From positions 1 through 9,192 of the forward strand of contig JBOFSR010000071.1 of assembly GCA_051651645.1 (NCBI GenBank): a DNA stretch of 9,192 bases, given 5' to 3'. Of the stretch, positions 1-6,058 are shown piece after piece. Source of the stretch: JBOFSR01 sp051651645 (GTDB taxonomy: Bacteria > Spirochaetota > Spirochaetia > Treponematales > Treponemataceae). How positions within the stretch are numbered: position 1 is the stretch's first letter; each line of letters starts with the position of its first letter. Position numbers and translations under genes: made by a program. The notes below the pieces were generated by a model. The model was not told the origin of the DNA. It did no database searches and saw only the letters and a program-made list of their open reading frames with translations.

Positions 1-537
1 AATGCGGATGTTGGGTTACAAATGCCTGATTTTAGGAGTAGTGAGCGGATTTTTTCGCTTATTGTGCAAGCGGCAGGGCGAGCGGGGCGCTATTTTCCTG
101 ATGGTAAAGTAATTATTCAAAGCTATAATCCTCAGCGTAGTGCAATTGCGTTTGCGTGTAAAAATGCGATTGCTGAGTTTTATGAAAAAGAGCTTGAGCA
201 GCGCCAGATTTTAGGATTTCCTCCCTTTAGTCGCCTTATTCGGCTTGTCTTTCGCTCAAAATCAGAGCAACTTGCTGAAGAAAGTGCCTTTGAAGTGCTT
301 GGGATTTTGACTTCTTTGTATGAAGCTAACAAAACTACTTTTCCAAGTACGGTAAGCATACTTGGCCCTTCAGAGTGTCCTCTTTCTTTAATTGCACAAA
401 ACTATCGCCACCAAATTTTATTGCGTTCAAGGCACCTGCATAATTTGCAAGTACTCTGTAAGGCCTTTATACAATCCTATAAGCAAAAAGCGGGACTGTA
501 TATTGAGATTGATGTTGATCCAAGCCACTTATTATAA
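1..537 (+). CDS. priA: Primosomal protein N' (PriA helicase), C-terminal part, 5' end outside window
   Basis: PriA is a 3'-to-5' DNA helicase that recognises stalled or collapsed replication forks and starts reloading of the replicative helicase. Only the last 178 codons are present. The reading frame is open from base 1 (NADVGLQMPDFRSSER), so the ATG at 22 is an internal methionine and not the start. The segment ADxGLxxPDFRxxER followed by the helicase motif VI form QAAGRAGR (about residues 24-31 of the fragment) is diagnostic of PriA. It continues with a G-x-V-x-x-Q-S-x-x-P strand, the ELEQRQILGFPPFSRL stretch typical of the PriA C-terminal region, and a small C-terminal domain that ends at the TAA at 535-537. 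The usual motif VI is QVAGRAGR, so the V-to-A change is minor. The gene converges on oadB and the two 3' ends are separated by a terminator hairpin. Identification is confident; the helicase core and zinc-binding part lie upstream of the window. Confidence 0.95.
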   Translation, partial: NADVGLQMPDFRSSERIFSLIVQAAGRAGRYFPDGKVIIQSYNPQRSAIAFACKNAIAEFYEKELEQRQILGFPPFSRLIRLVFRSKSEQLAEESAFEVLGILTSLYEANKTTFPSTVSILGPSECPLSLIAQNYRHQILLRSRHLHNLQVLCKAFIQSYKQKAGLYIEIDVDPSHLL

Positions 538-539
538 AT

Positions 540-580
540 AAAAAAACACCCCACAATTGATTATATCAACGGTGAGGTGT
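540..580 (-). terminator. Rho-independent terminator of the oadGAB operon
   Basis: Arms at 546-561 and 565-580 pair over 16 positions around a 3-nt loop, with only a few mismatches or wobbles in the middle. On the minus strand the stem is followed directly by a run of Ts (the complement of the A run at 540-546). The geometry fits termination of oadB transcription. On the plus strand the sequence after the stem is not T-rich, so help for priA is at best partial. Confidence 0.88.
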
Positions 581-598
581 GACTTTGCTACTCTTTGT

Positions 599-2182
599 TT
601 AGCCTAAGATTGCAAGTAAAACGCCTGCTGCAACAGCCGATCCAATAACGCCTGCGACGTTTGGCCCCATTGCATGCATGAGTAAGAAATTATTAGGATT
701 GCTTTCAAGTCCAACTTTGTTTACAACGCGAGCAGCCATGGGAACAGCGGAAACTCCTGCGGCTCCAATTAATGGGTTGATTTTGTTGTTTGCACCTGAA
801 AGAACATTCATTAACTTTGCAAGTAAAACGCCACCAGCAGAACCTACTGCAAATGCTAGTAAACCAAGAAGAAGGATGCCCAGCGTTTCAAGTTGTAAAA
901 ACTTATCGGCGGCAAGCTTTGAGCCTACGGCAAGTCCTAATAAAATTGTTACAATATTGATAAACTCATTTTGAGCAGTTTTTGAAAGTCGCTCTGCAAC
1001 ACCTGATTCTTTTAGTAAATTACCAAACATTAAAGCACCAATAAGAGGGGCTGCATCAGGGAGTAAGAAAGCTACCATTACGATAACTGCAAGTGGAAAA
1101 ATGATTTTCTCTCGTTTGCTTACAGGACGAAGTTGGCTCATTACAATTTCTCTTTCTTTTTGCGTTGTCAAAACCTTCATAATTGGTGGCAAAATAATTG
1201 GAACTAATGCCATGTATGAATAGGCAGCAACGGCAATTGCACCCAATAAATCAGGTGAAAGGCGTGATGCTAAGAAGATTGCAGTCGGGCCGTCAGCTCC
1301 TCCAATAATACCGATAGAGGCGGCATCTCGTAAGCTAAAGTTGAGCAATCCTGTTTGTGAAAGTGCAAGGGCTCCAAGCAATGTGCCAAAAATACCAATT
1401 TGTGCTGCAGCTCCAAGGAGTGCTGTTTTAGGATTTGCCAACAGTGGGCCAAAATCAGTCATTGCACCAACGCCAATGAAAATAAATAGCGGAAATAACC
1501 CCGATTCAATACCAAAGCTATAGATTTGCCCTAAAAACCCACCAGAAGTAAAATTACTTACAAAAAAGCCATTAAAAGCAAGCACAATAGGAGTGTCTGC
1601 AATCCCTGCTAAAGGAACATTGGCAAGAATTCCACCAATTCCAATTGGAATAAGCAATAGTGGCTCAAAACCTTTTGCAATAGCAAGCCATACTAAAAAC
1701 AAGCCAACAATAATCATGATGGTGTTTCCTAGTAATGGATGTAATTGACCTTCCTTTTTTTGCGGAGGTGAAATATACTTTTCAAACTCTTTTGACTTTG
1801 ACTCAAATATCTCATTGTACTTTGCTTGCATTTGCTCTTCTTTTTTAGCAGAGGCATCTGCGTCTTCAGCCATAAGCGTTCCAAATGCGGTTGACTTAAA
1901 AAGAGAAATCAAGGAGTCCTTAAACGAGCGGGCATGCTCTTGTGGAGCTGAATCTTCACTTGCTTGACTTGCTGAAGTACTGTGGTCATGACCATCACCG
2001 TCAAAGTGGAGTTGCCCTGCCTCGTCAACGAAGGCACCTTCAGGAAAATCTCCATCAGGCATCTCTTCCATGTTTAGCTGTTGAGGATCAACATACTGAT
2101 TATCACCATCTTGATACTCTTGTGCAAAAAGACTAAAACTTGCAACAAAAAAGAATGCAAGTAGAATTAATTTATTGTTCAT
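599..2182 (-). CDS. oadB: Sodium-pumping oxaloacetate decarboxylase beta subunit with extra N-terminal secreted region
   Basis: OadB is the multi-spanning inner-membrane subunit that decarboxylates carboxybiotin (delivered by OadA) and couples this to Na+ export. At 527 residues it is about 95 longer than the 433-residue Klebsiella enzyme. The conserved core starts near residue 145. The GGADGPT motif (294-300) carries D297, equivalent to Klebsiella D203. The NPLIGAAGVSAVPMAAR motif (469-485) carries N469, G473, S478 and R485, equivalent to N373, G377, S382 and R389. Residues 1-20 form a clear signal peptide (basic start, LILLAFFFVASF core, cleavage after SLFA). Residues 21-145 are acidic and hydrophilic, with an HFDGDGHDH cluster at 59-67. 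The start has a ribosome binding site (GGGAG, 2195-2199) just after the oadA stop, so the long form is the likely product. oadB is the last gene of the operon, 18 nt after oadA. Family call is secure; the role of the extension is unknown. Confidence 0.95.
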   Translation of the reverse strand: MNNKLILLAFFFVASFSLFAQEYQDGDNQYVDPQQLNMEEMPDGDFPEGAFVDEAGQLHFDGDGHDHSTSASQASEDSAPQEHARSFKDSLISLFKSTAFGTLMAEDADASAKKEEQMQAKYNEIFESKSKEFEKYISPPQKKEGQLHPLLGNTIMIIVGLFLVWLAIAKGFEPLLLIPIGIGGILANVPLAGIADTPIVLAFNGFFVSNFTSGGFLGQIYSFGIESGLFPLFIFIGVGAMTDFGPLLANPKTALLGAAAQIGIFGTLLGALALSQTGLLNFSLRDAASIGIIGGADGPTAIFLASRLSPDLLGAIAVAAYSYMALVPIILPPIMKVLTTQKEREIVMSQLRPVSKREKIIFPLAVIVMVAFLLPDAAPLIGALMFGNLLKESGVAERLSKTAQNEFINIVTILLGLAVGSKLAADKFLQLETLGILLLGLLAFAVGSAGGVLLAKLMNVLSGANNKINPLIGAAGVSAVPMAARVVNKVGLESNPNNFLLMHAMGPNVAGVIGSAVAAGVLLAILG

Positions 2183-2200
2183 ATTATACCGTTTCTCCCA

Positions 2201-4030
2201 TTATCCAACGATAGCCAATTCTTGACCAGCTTGCACTTGATCACCTTGCTTTACTTTAATTTCTTTTACTGTTCCTGCACTCGGTGATTTAATCTCAATT
2301 TCCATCTTCATTGATTCAACTATTAAAACAGTTTGACCTGCACTAACACTTGTCCCCTGTGGGGCAATGATTTTGAAAATAGTTCCTGGTAATCCTGCAA
2401 CAACAGGTGTTCCAGAACCGCCCGCTGATGGTGCTGTAGCCACTGGTGCACTACTTGCAGGAGCGGCAGCTGCTGTGCTTGCAGAGCAAGCATTTGCGTC
2501 AATGCCATCTTTTGTTGTAAAGTCATACGAAACACCATTGACAATAGCCTTGTTTCCGTCAATCTTTACGCCATAGTTTGCACCGCCAATTGAAACCGTA
2601 ATGCCCTTTGATGCAGAGCCTGCAGCAGTTTCCTTGCGTATACCAAGCTTTGCCTCGCCTTTAAGGAATTGAATACCCTTTTCTTCACAGCAAGAAGCAA
2701 TAAAGACATTCTCATCGCTTAGGTCTGTAATACCTGCAGCCTTCAATGCCTCTTCGGCAGCTTTGCGGCCTTTTTTTGTATCTTCATCATCAATATCCAT
2801 TGAAGAACGAGTTGTAGGCTCAAGCCCTAATTGCTCGCTTGCAATCTTTATAATTTGTGCATCTGGTGCTGTTGGTGTTTTGCCAAAATAGCCTAAGACC
2901 ATTCGTCCATAACCCTCTGCAATCTTCTTCCATGAGCCGTACATAACGTTGTTTAATGCTTGTTGGAAGTAAAACTGTGAAACAGGTGTTACTGATGTCC
3001 CAAAGCCACCTTTTTCAACAACCTCAGTCATTGCTTTAAGTACCTCAGGGAATTTATCCATAATGCCATTGTCTCTCATCATTTGGGTGTTTGCTGTTAA
3101 AGCTCCCCCTGGCATTGGTGCAAATGGAATGAGCGGCTCAACCGTGCGGCTCTCAGGTGGCAAAAAGTAATCTTTCATACACTCTTTTAGTATTTCTTCA
3201 ACCTCACGGATCTTATTAATATCAATGCCTAAATCAAAATCAGTTCCCCGTAGTGCATGCCACATAACCATCAAGTCCGTTTGGCATGTTCCCCCAGAAA
3301 CAGGAGCCATTGAAAGATCGATACAGTCAGCACCAGCTTCCAAAGCCGCCTTGTATTGTAAAGACGCAATACCTGCAGTTTCATGACTGTGCATTTGAAT
3401 ACGAATATCCTTGCCAAGCAACTTGCGTGCCTCTTTAATGGTATCGTATACCACTTGTGGCGTTGTTGTTCCTGAGGCATCCTTAAAACAAATAGAGTCA
3501 TATTGCACTTCTTTAATAATGTCTTTTAATACCTTAATATAAAACGCAGCGTCATGTGCCCCTTTGCATCCAGGAGGAAGAGCCATCATTGAGACCACTA
3601 CTTGGTGATGAAGACCTGCCTCTTTAATACATTTACCGCTGTAAATAAGATTGTTTACATCATTTAATGCATCAAAGTTACGGATAGTCGTAATACCATG
3701 CTTTTTGAACATCTGCGCGTGCAAGTTAATCATTTCACGTGGTTGAGACTTAAGGCCAACAACGCTTACCCCACGAGCCAATGTTTGTAAATCAACATTA
3801 GGGCCAACAGTCTTACGGAAGGTGTCCATAACGTCAAAGGCGTTCTCCTTGTTATAGAAAAACGCACTTTGGAAGGTTGCTCCTCCACCAGACTCAATAT
3901 AGTTAATCCCTGCATCTACACAGGCTTGTACTGCTGGCATAAAATCCTTAGATAAAACGCGAGCGCCATATACTGATTGAAAACCGTCTCTAAAAGCGGT
4001 AAGCATAAACTTTACTTGTTTTTTAGCCAT
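2201..4030 (-). CDS. oadA: Biotin-carrying oxaloacetate decarboxylase-type alpha subunit (divergent active site)
   Basis: This subunit transfers a carboxyl group from a 2-oxoacid substrate, expected to be oxaloacetate, to its own biotin, which then visits OadB. The 609 residues match the usual OadA length. An HMGL-like TIM barrel spans about 1-270, with metal ligands D15 (RDGFQS), H214 and H216 (MHSHETAG) and the carboxylated-lysine candidate K183 (CFKDASG). A conserved carboxyltransferase C-region follows to about 465. An Ala/Pro/Ser linker (about 513-540) leads to the biotinyl domain, with biotinylated K575 in ESMKMEI. Because the carboxyltransferase is HMGL-like and fused to biotin, this is not a methylmalonyl-CoA or glutaconyl-CoA decarboxylase. 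Several motifs differ from the classical form: RDGFQS for RDAHQS, IESGGGATF for a Trp-containing version, and KDASGTTTP for KDMAG. The ribosome binding site AGGAG (4040-4044) lies 9 nt before the ATG. It is second in the operon, 108 nt after oadG. Pyruvate carboxylase subunit B is the main alternative, unlikely next to oadG and oadB. Confidence 0.93.
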   Translation of the reverse strand: MAKKQVKFMLTAFRDGFQSVYGARVLSKDFMPAVQACVDAGINYIESGGGATFQSAFFYNKENAFDVMDTFRKTVGPNVDLQTLARGVSVVGLKSQPREMINLHAQMFKKHGITTIRNFDALNDVNNLIYSGKCIKEAGLHHQVVVSMMALPPGCKGAHDAAFYIKVLKDIIKEVQYDSICFKDASGTTTPQVVYDTIKEARKLLGKDIRIQMHSHETAGIASLQYKAALEAGADCIDLSMAPVSGGTCQTDLMVMWHALRGTDFDLGIDINKIREVEEILKECMKDYFLPPESRTVEPLIPFAPMPGGALTANTQMMRDNGIMDKFPEVLKAMTEVVEKGGFGTSVTPVSQFYFQQALNNVMYGSWKKIAEGYGRMVLGYFGKTPTAPDAQIIKIASEQLGLEPTTRSSMDIDDEDTKKGRKAAEEALKAAGITDLSDENVFIASCCEEKGIQFLKGEAKLGIRKETAAGSASKGITVSIGGANYGVKIDGNKAIVNGVSYDFTTKDGIDANACSASTAAAAPASSAPVATAPSAGGSGTPVVAGLPGTIFKIIAPQGTSVSAGQTVLIVESMKMEIEIKSPSAGTVKEIKVKQGDQVQAGQELAIVG

Positions 4031-4100
4031 ATCTTTATTCTCCTAAATAAATTACTCTCTAAACAATAACTGCGTGTGTTTTCCACAGTCATTCTTTTGT

Positions 4101-4128
4101 TATAAACGAAAACCGATGAAACTCATCG
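4101..4128 (-). promoter_or_regulatory. Small hairpin with T-rich tail between oadG and oadA (possible attenuator or processing site)
   Basis: Within the 108-nt oadG-oadA gap, arms at 4114-4119 and 4123-4128 pair perfectly over 6 bp around a 3-nt loop. On the minus strand the stem is followed by GGTTTTCGTTTATA. This resembles a weak intrinsic terminator. It would reduce, not block, transcription into oadA, or could mark an RNA end that stabilises one part of the message. No convincing second promoter was found in the gap. Confidence 0.4.
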
Positions 4129-4138
4129 TAATTGTAAG

Positions 4139-4366
4139 CTATTTCTTTAACTTTGCAATAGCAATAGCTGCTGCAATAAGACTTGTATCACCTGCGTGCG
4201 ACGTTGTAGTTGAGGGCTGTGATGAGGCTGTGTCTTCAATAGGGTTTAAAATATCAATTGCCTTAACAACTCTACCAATACCTAACATAACAAATACAAG
4301 CAAAACAAGGAACAAGACAACGGTGCCCATTCCAATTAGCATGATTTGAAATCCTTCTGCTAACAT
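4139..4366 (-). CDS. oadG: Oxaloacetate decarboxylase gamma subunit (membrane anchor)
   Basis: OadG is the small membrane subunit that assembles the decarboxylase by joining OadA to OadB. The 75-residue protein has the family layout: a short N-terminus, one transmembrane helix (about residues 7-31, LIGMGTVVLFLVLLVFVML), the GRVVKAIDIL segment after it, a Ser/Thr-rich hydrophilic linker (about 47-60), and a C-terminal Ala/Ile-rich helix ending AAAIAIAKLKK, similar to the AAIAAAV tail seen in other OadG proteins. It is slightly short for the family. The start is fixed by a strong ribosome binding site, GGAGG at 4375-4379, 8 nt before the ATG. It is the first gene of the operon in the classical G-A-B order, transcribed from the promoter at 4493-4521 with a leader of roughly 120 nt. 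Sequence conservation in this family is low, so context carries much of the identification. Confidence 0.88.
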   Translation of the reverse strand: MLAEGFQIMLIGMGTVVLFLVLLVFVMLGIGRVVKAIDILNPIEDTASSQPSTTTSHAGDTSLIAAAIAIAKLKK

Positions 4367-4492
4367 AATTTATACCTCCATATAGATTATCAGCGTATGA
4401 TAAACACAGCCTGTGAGGGGTGCTATCCATGCACTGATTTGTAATTAAGACTCCCTGTATAGTACTGATAAGAAATCTTACATCATCTGTTC

Positions 4493-4521
4493 AGTATATA
4501 TCTATATCCAATTTATTACAA
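4493..4521 (-). promoter_or_regulatory. Sigma-70-type promoter of the oadGAB operon
   Basis: On the minus strand TTGTAA (4521-4516) and TATACT (4498-4493) are separated by 17 bp. The start point would fall near 4486, giving a leader of about 120 nt before oadG. A short inverted repeat (TAAGA/TCTTA, around 4469-4480) lies early in the leader. A second -10-like hexamer, GATAAT near 4385-4391, is close to the ribosome binding site and lacks a good -35. Confidence 0.6.
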
Positions 4522-5031
4522 GGACTTTTATCGGCACACACATTAAAAAGAAGAAAATACCACGCTCGGTATAGCACCCCCTTTCCTGCCTTGTAAACCA
4601 AGCCTGTCGTTAAACATGAGGGGCGGGGGGAGCCATCCTTGTTGGGCTTTTTTGGCTGTACTTCCTTAAGGTAAGCCCTCCATTAGTATGCGCTGGTATG
4701 CTGATCCTGTGTATGCGCGAGTGTCTAAGCAGTACCTATGCGAGTCTTCTCGTATGCTTTGAGGGTTTCGCTCCTTGTAGTGTAGTAAAGCCTTGTCTGT
4801 AGGGTTAAAGTCCCGCCAATCATATTTTACAAAGAGCCTCTAAACATCAGTGCTAATACTCCGATTATAAAAAGGAGAATACCTATTCTACGGTATTCTT
4901 TGTAGGATCTTCTACACCTGTGCAGGGTATGGCGTGTAGAACGTCGGATATGTTTTGCTGGTCACTATGGGCGCTTCTCGTGCCTATCATAGGGGGCAGT
5001 CTGTTGTATTTTAGCATGTGGAGGTTAAACT
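4522..5031. other. Gene-free stretch with several hairpins upstream of the HU-like gene
   Basis: About 500 bp hold no reading frame with a plausible start site and no tRNA or recognised RNA. Visible structure includes a G-rich run (4618-4630); GGGCTT (4644-4649) able to pair with AAGCCC (4673-4678); repeated TATGCG/TATGC words from 4687 to 4756, ending in a hairpin with arms 4737-4744 and 4749-4756; and two further perfect hairpins at 4876-4941 (listed separately). An AAAAGGAG at 4870-4877 looks like a ribosome binding site but has no usable start codon after it. No clear -35/-10 pair was found for the downstream gene. The stretch could be a long structured 5' leader, a small RNA gene, or decayed sequence. 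Confidence 0.5.
4876..4941 (+). promoter_or_regulatory. Two consecutive perfect hairpins in the leader of the HU-like gene
   Basis: The first pairs AGAATACC (4876-4883) with GGTATTCT (4892-4899) around an 8-nt loop. The second pairs TTCTACAC (4910-4917) with GTGTAGAA (4934-4941) around a 16-nt loop that itself contains CTGTGCAG. CTCC at 4859-4862 could instead pair with GGAG at 4874-4877, which overlaps the first hairpin, so two mutually exclusive folds are possible. There is no T run, so these are not simple terminators. Strand is assigned from the downstream gene only. Confidence 0.4.
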
Positions 5032-5739
5032 ATGTTAGAGTATTCATTACGTAAAAACCTATTAGACAAAAAAGAGCTATCGTACATGGCTCAAGTGAGT
5101 GAGGATCACTCCTGTTCAAACGAGCAGTTGATCACTCTTATGGCAAACCGTGGCACCACTATAACACGCTCAGACATCGTTGCGGTTCTTCAATTGTATG
5201 AGGAAGTCTTAGGCGAGCTTATCAGCAGTGCACGTCCTATCAACACGTCAATCATTAATACGCACTATAGTATTAAGGGTAAGTTTGAGGGTATGGATGA
5301 TTCTTTTGATCACTCGCGGCACACCATTGCAATGAACGTCAGCCTTGGCGTAGGTCTTAAAGACAATCTTTCTTTAATTAAGACATTCAAGGTTCAAGGC
5401 TCAGACACCAATCCCCTTATTACTGAGGTTGCCGATATTACTACTCATCAGATTGATAGCCAGTTGACCAAGGGAGGCTCTATAAACATTATAGGACGGC
5501 GTCTTAAGTTTGATGAGTCCGATATAGAGCAAGGAATCTTTTTGATTGCCCCCGATGGCTCTTCTATTAAATGCCCTCATCCTGCACAGAATAAGCCATC
5601 GCAGTTGATTGTAAACATTCCACTTTCTATAGACAGTGGCACGTATTACATTGAAGTGCGTACCAAGCTTTCTACAAATAGCATGCCTCGAAAGAACCTA
5701 AAGATAGGCAGATTTAAAGAGGTCTTGCACATCAGCTAA
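5032..5739 (+). CDS. HU/IHF-like DNA-binding protein with C-terminal Ig-like domain (DUF4469-type)
   Basis: The 235-residue protein has two recognisable halves. Residues 1 to about 110 resemble the HU-like DNA-binding domain found in Bacteroidetes-style two-domain proteins: an N-terminal LEYSLRKNLL, then a GTTITRSDIVAVLQLYEEVL helix region (41-60), then KGKFEGMDDSFDHSRHTIAMNVSLG (strand region, about 82-106). Residues about 128-235 match the Ig-like fold labelled DUF4469, with GGSINIIGRRLKF (148-160) and the closing strands SGTYYIEVRTKLS (202-214). It has no signal peptide or membrane segment, so it is probably cytosolic and nucleoid-associated. The start is well supported by GGAGG at 5020-5024, 7 nt before the ATG. 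It stands alone, divergent from the oad operon and preceded by the long hairpin-rich stretch, with a palindromic 23-bp repeat array beginning 21 bp after its stop. The DNA-binding role is inferred from family; targets and process are unknown. Confidence 0.8.
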   Translation: MLEYSLRKNLLDKKELSYMAQVSEDHSCSNEQLITLMANRGTTITRSDIVAVLQLYEEVLGELISSARPINTSIINTHYSIKGKFEGMDDSFDHSRHTIAMNVSLGVGLKDNLSLIKTFKVQGSDTNPLITEVADITTHQIDSQLTKGGSINIIGRRLKFDESDIEQGIFLIAPDGSSIKCPHPAQNKPSQLIVNIPLSIDSGTYYIEVRTKLSTNSMPRKNLKIGRFKEVLHIS

Positions 5740-5760
5740 TATCTCATGCTTTTGCCCCCA

Positions 5761-5898
5761 TAGTAGTGTAGAACAGTCGTACATAGTAATGTAGAGCAGT
5801 CGTACATAGTAATGTAGAGCATTCGTACATAGTAATGTAGAGCATTAGTACATAGTAGTGTAGAGCAGTCCTACATAGTAATGTAGAGCACTCATACA
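5761..5898. repeat. Six tandem copies of a 23-bp repeat with a palindrome at each junction
   Basis: Units start at 5761, 5784, 5807, 5830, 5853 and 5876, each 23 bp, with consensus TAGTAATGTAGAGCAG then TCGTACA. Copies differ at a few positions (for example GAACAG in unit 1, GCATTC in unit 3, GCACTC in unit 6). Where one unit joins the next, TACAT-AGTA-ATGTA forms a hyphenated palindrome in three of the five junctions (1-2, 2-3 and 3-4). In the 4-5 junction one arm reads GTGTA; in the 5-6 junction the arms extend to CTACAT/ATGTAG. The period is about two helical turns, so equivalent points lie on roughly the same face of the DNA. The units are contiguous with no spacers, so this is not a CRISPR array, and the period is not a multiple of three. 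It could be a protein-binding array or a slippage-prone repeat. Confidence 0.92.
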
Positions 5899-6023
5899 CA
5901 AAAAGTGTGCAACTCATGCAGCATAGCTAGGGCGATTACTCTCCTGTGGCAGGCTGGATCTTGGGGGTGTGCTGATGTGGGGGTTTTGCACGCCCTTGTT
6001 CGTGAAAAGGAGAGCTTCCTTTA
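5899..6023 (+). other. Gap between repeat array and trpS promoter, with short hairpins
   Basis: No gene is seen. ACAC-AAAAA-GTGT lies at the end of the repeat array. AAAGGA (6006-6011) pairs with TCCTTT (6017-6022) around a 5-nt loop, followed by ATTGATTAATTTT, which could be a weak terminator isolating trpS from upstream transcription. The AAGGAG at 6007-6012 looks like a ribosome binding site but is about 47 bp from the trpS ATG, too far to serve it. Confidence 0.35.
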
Positions 6024-6052
6024 TTGATTAATTTTACTATCTGTCATATACT
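6024..6052 (+). promoter_or_regulatory. trpS promoter placing transcription start at or next to the ATG
   Basis: TTGATT (6024-6029), 17 bp, then TATACT (6047-6052). The ATG begins 7 bp after the last base of the -10 hexamer, where a start point is expected. No Shine-Dalgarno is present in the six intervening bases GGGTGC. A leaderless or almost leaderless message is predicted. Confidence 0.62.
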
Positions 6053-6058
6053 GGGTGC

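Noticed and set aside
4076..4090. DnaA-box-like TTTTCCACA
   Set aside because: A single imperfect site with no others nearby, so no origin is supported.
4618..4631. Possible G-quadruplex
   Set aside because: Only two G runs separated by one C; four separate GGG tracts are not available.
4775..4820. tRNA-like fragment (GGGTTAAAGTCCC resembling a T arm)
   Set aside because: The stem is too short, the TTCRA loop is absent, and no acceptor, D or anticodon arms can be built around it.
4608..5030. GTTAAAC words resembling an integron attC core
   Set aside because: No paired complementary core, no R''/L'' boxes and no integrase or cassette structure; the second copy is simply next to a start codon.
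4988..5763. Inverted GGGGGCA / TGCCCCC words flanking the HU-like gene, resembling terminal repeats of a small element
   Set aside because: Only 7 bp match, adjacent bases disagree, no target duplication is seen, and the repeat array lies outside them.
5761..5898. Possible CRISPR array
   Set aside because: The 23-bp units abut directly with no unique spacers, and there are no cas genes in the window.
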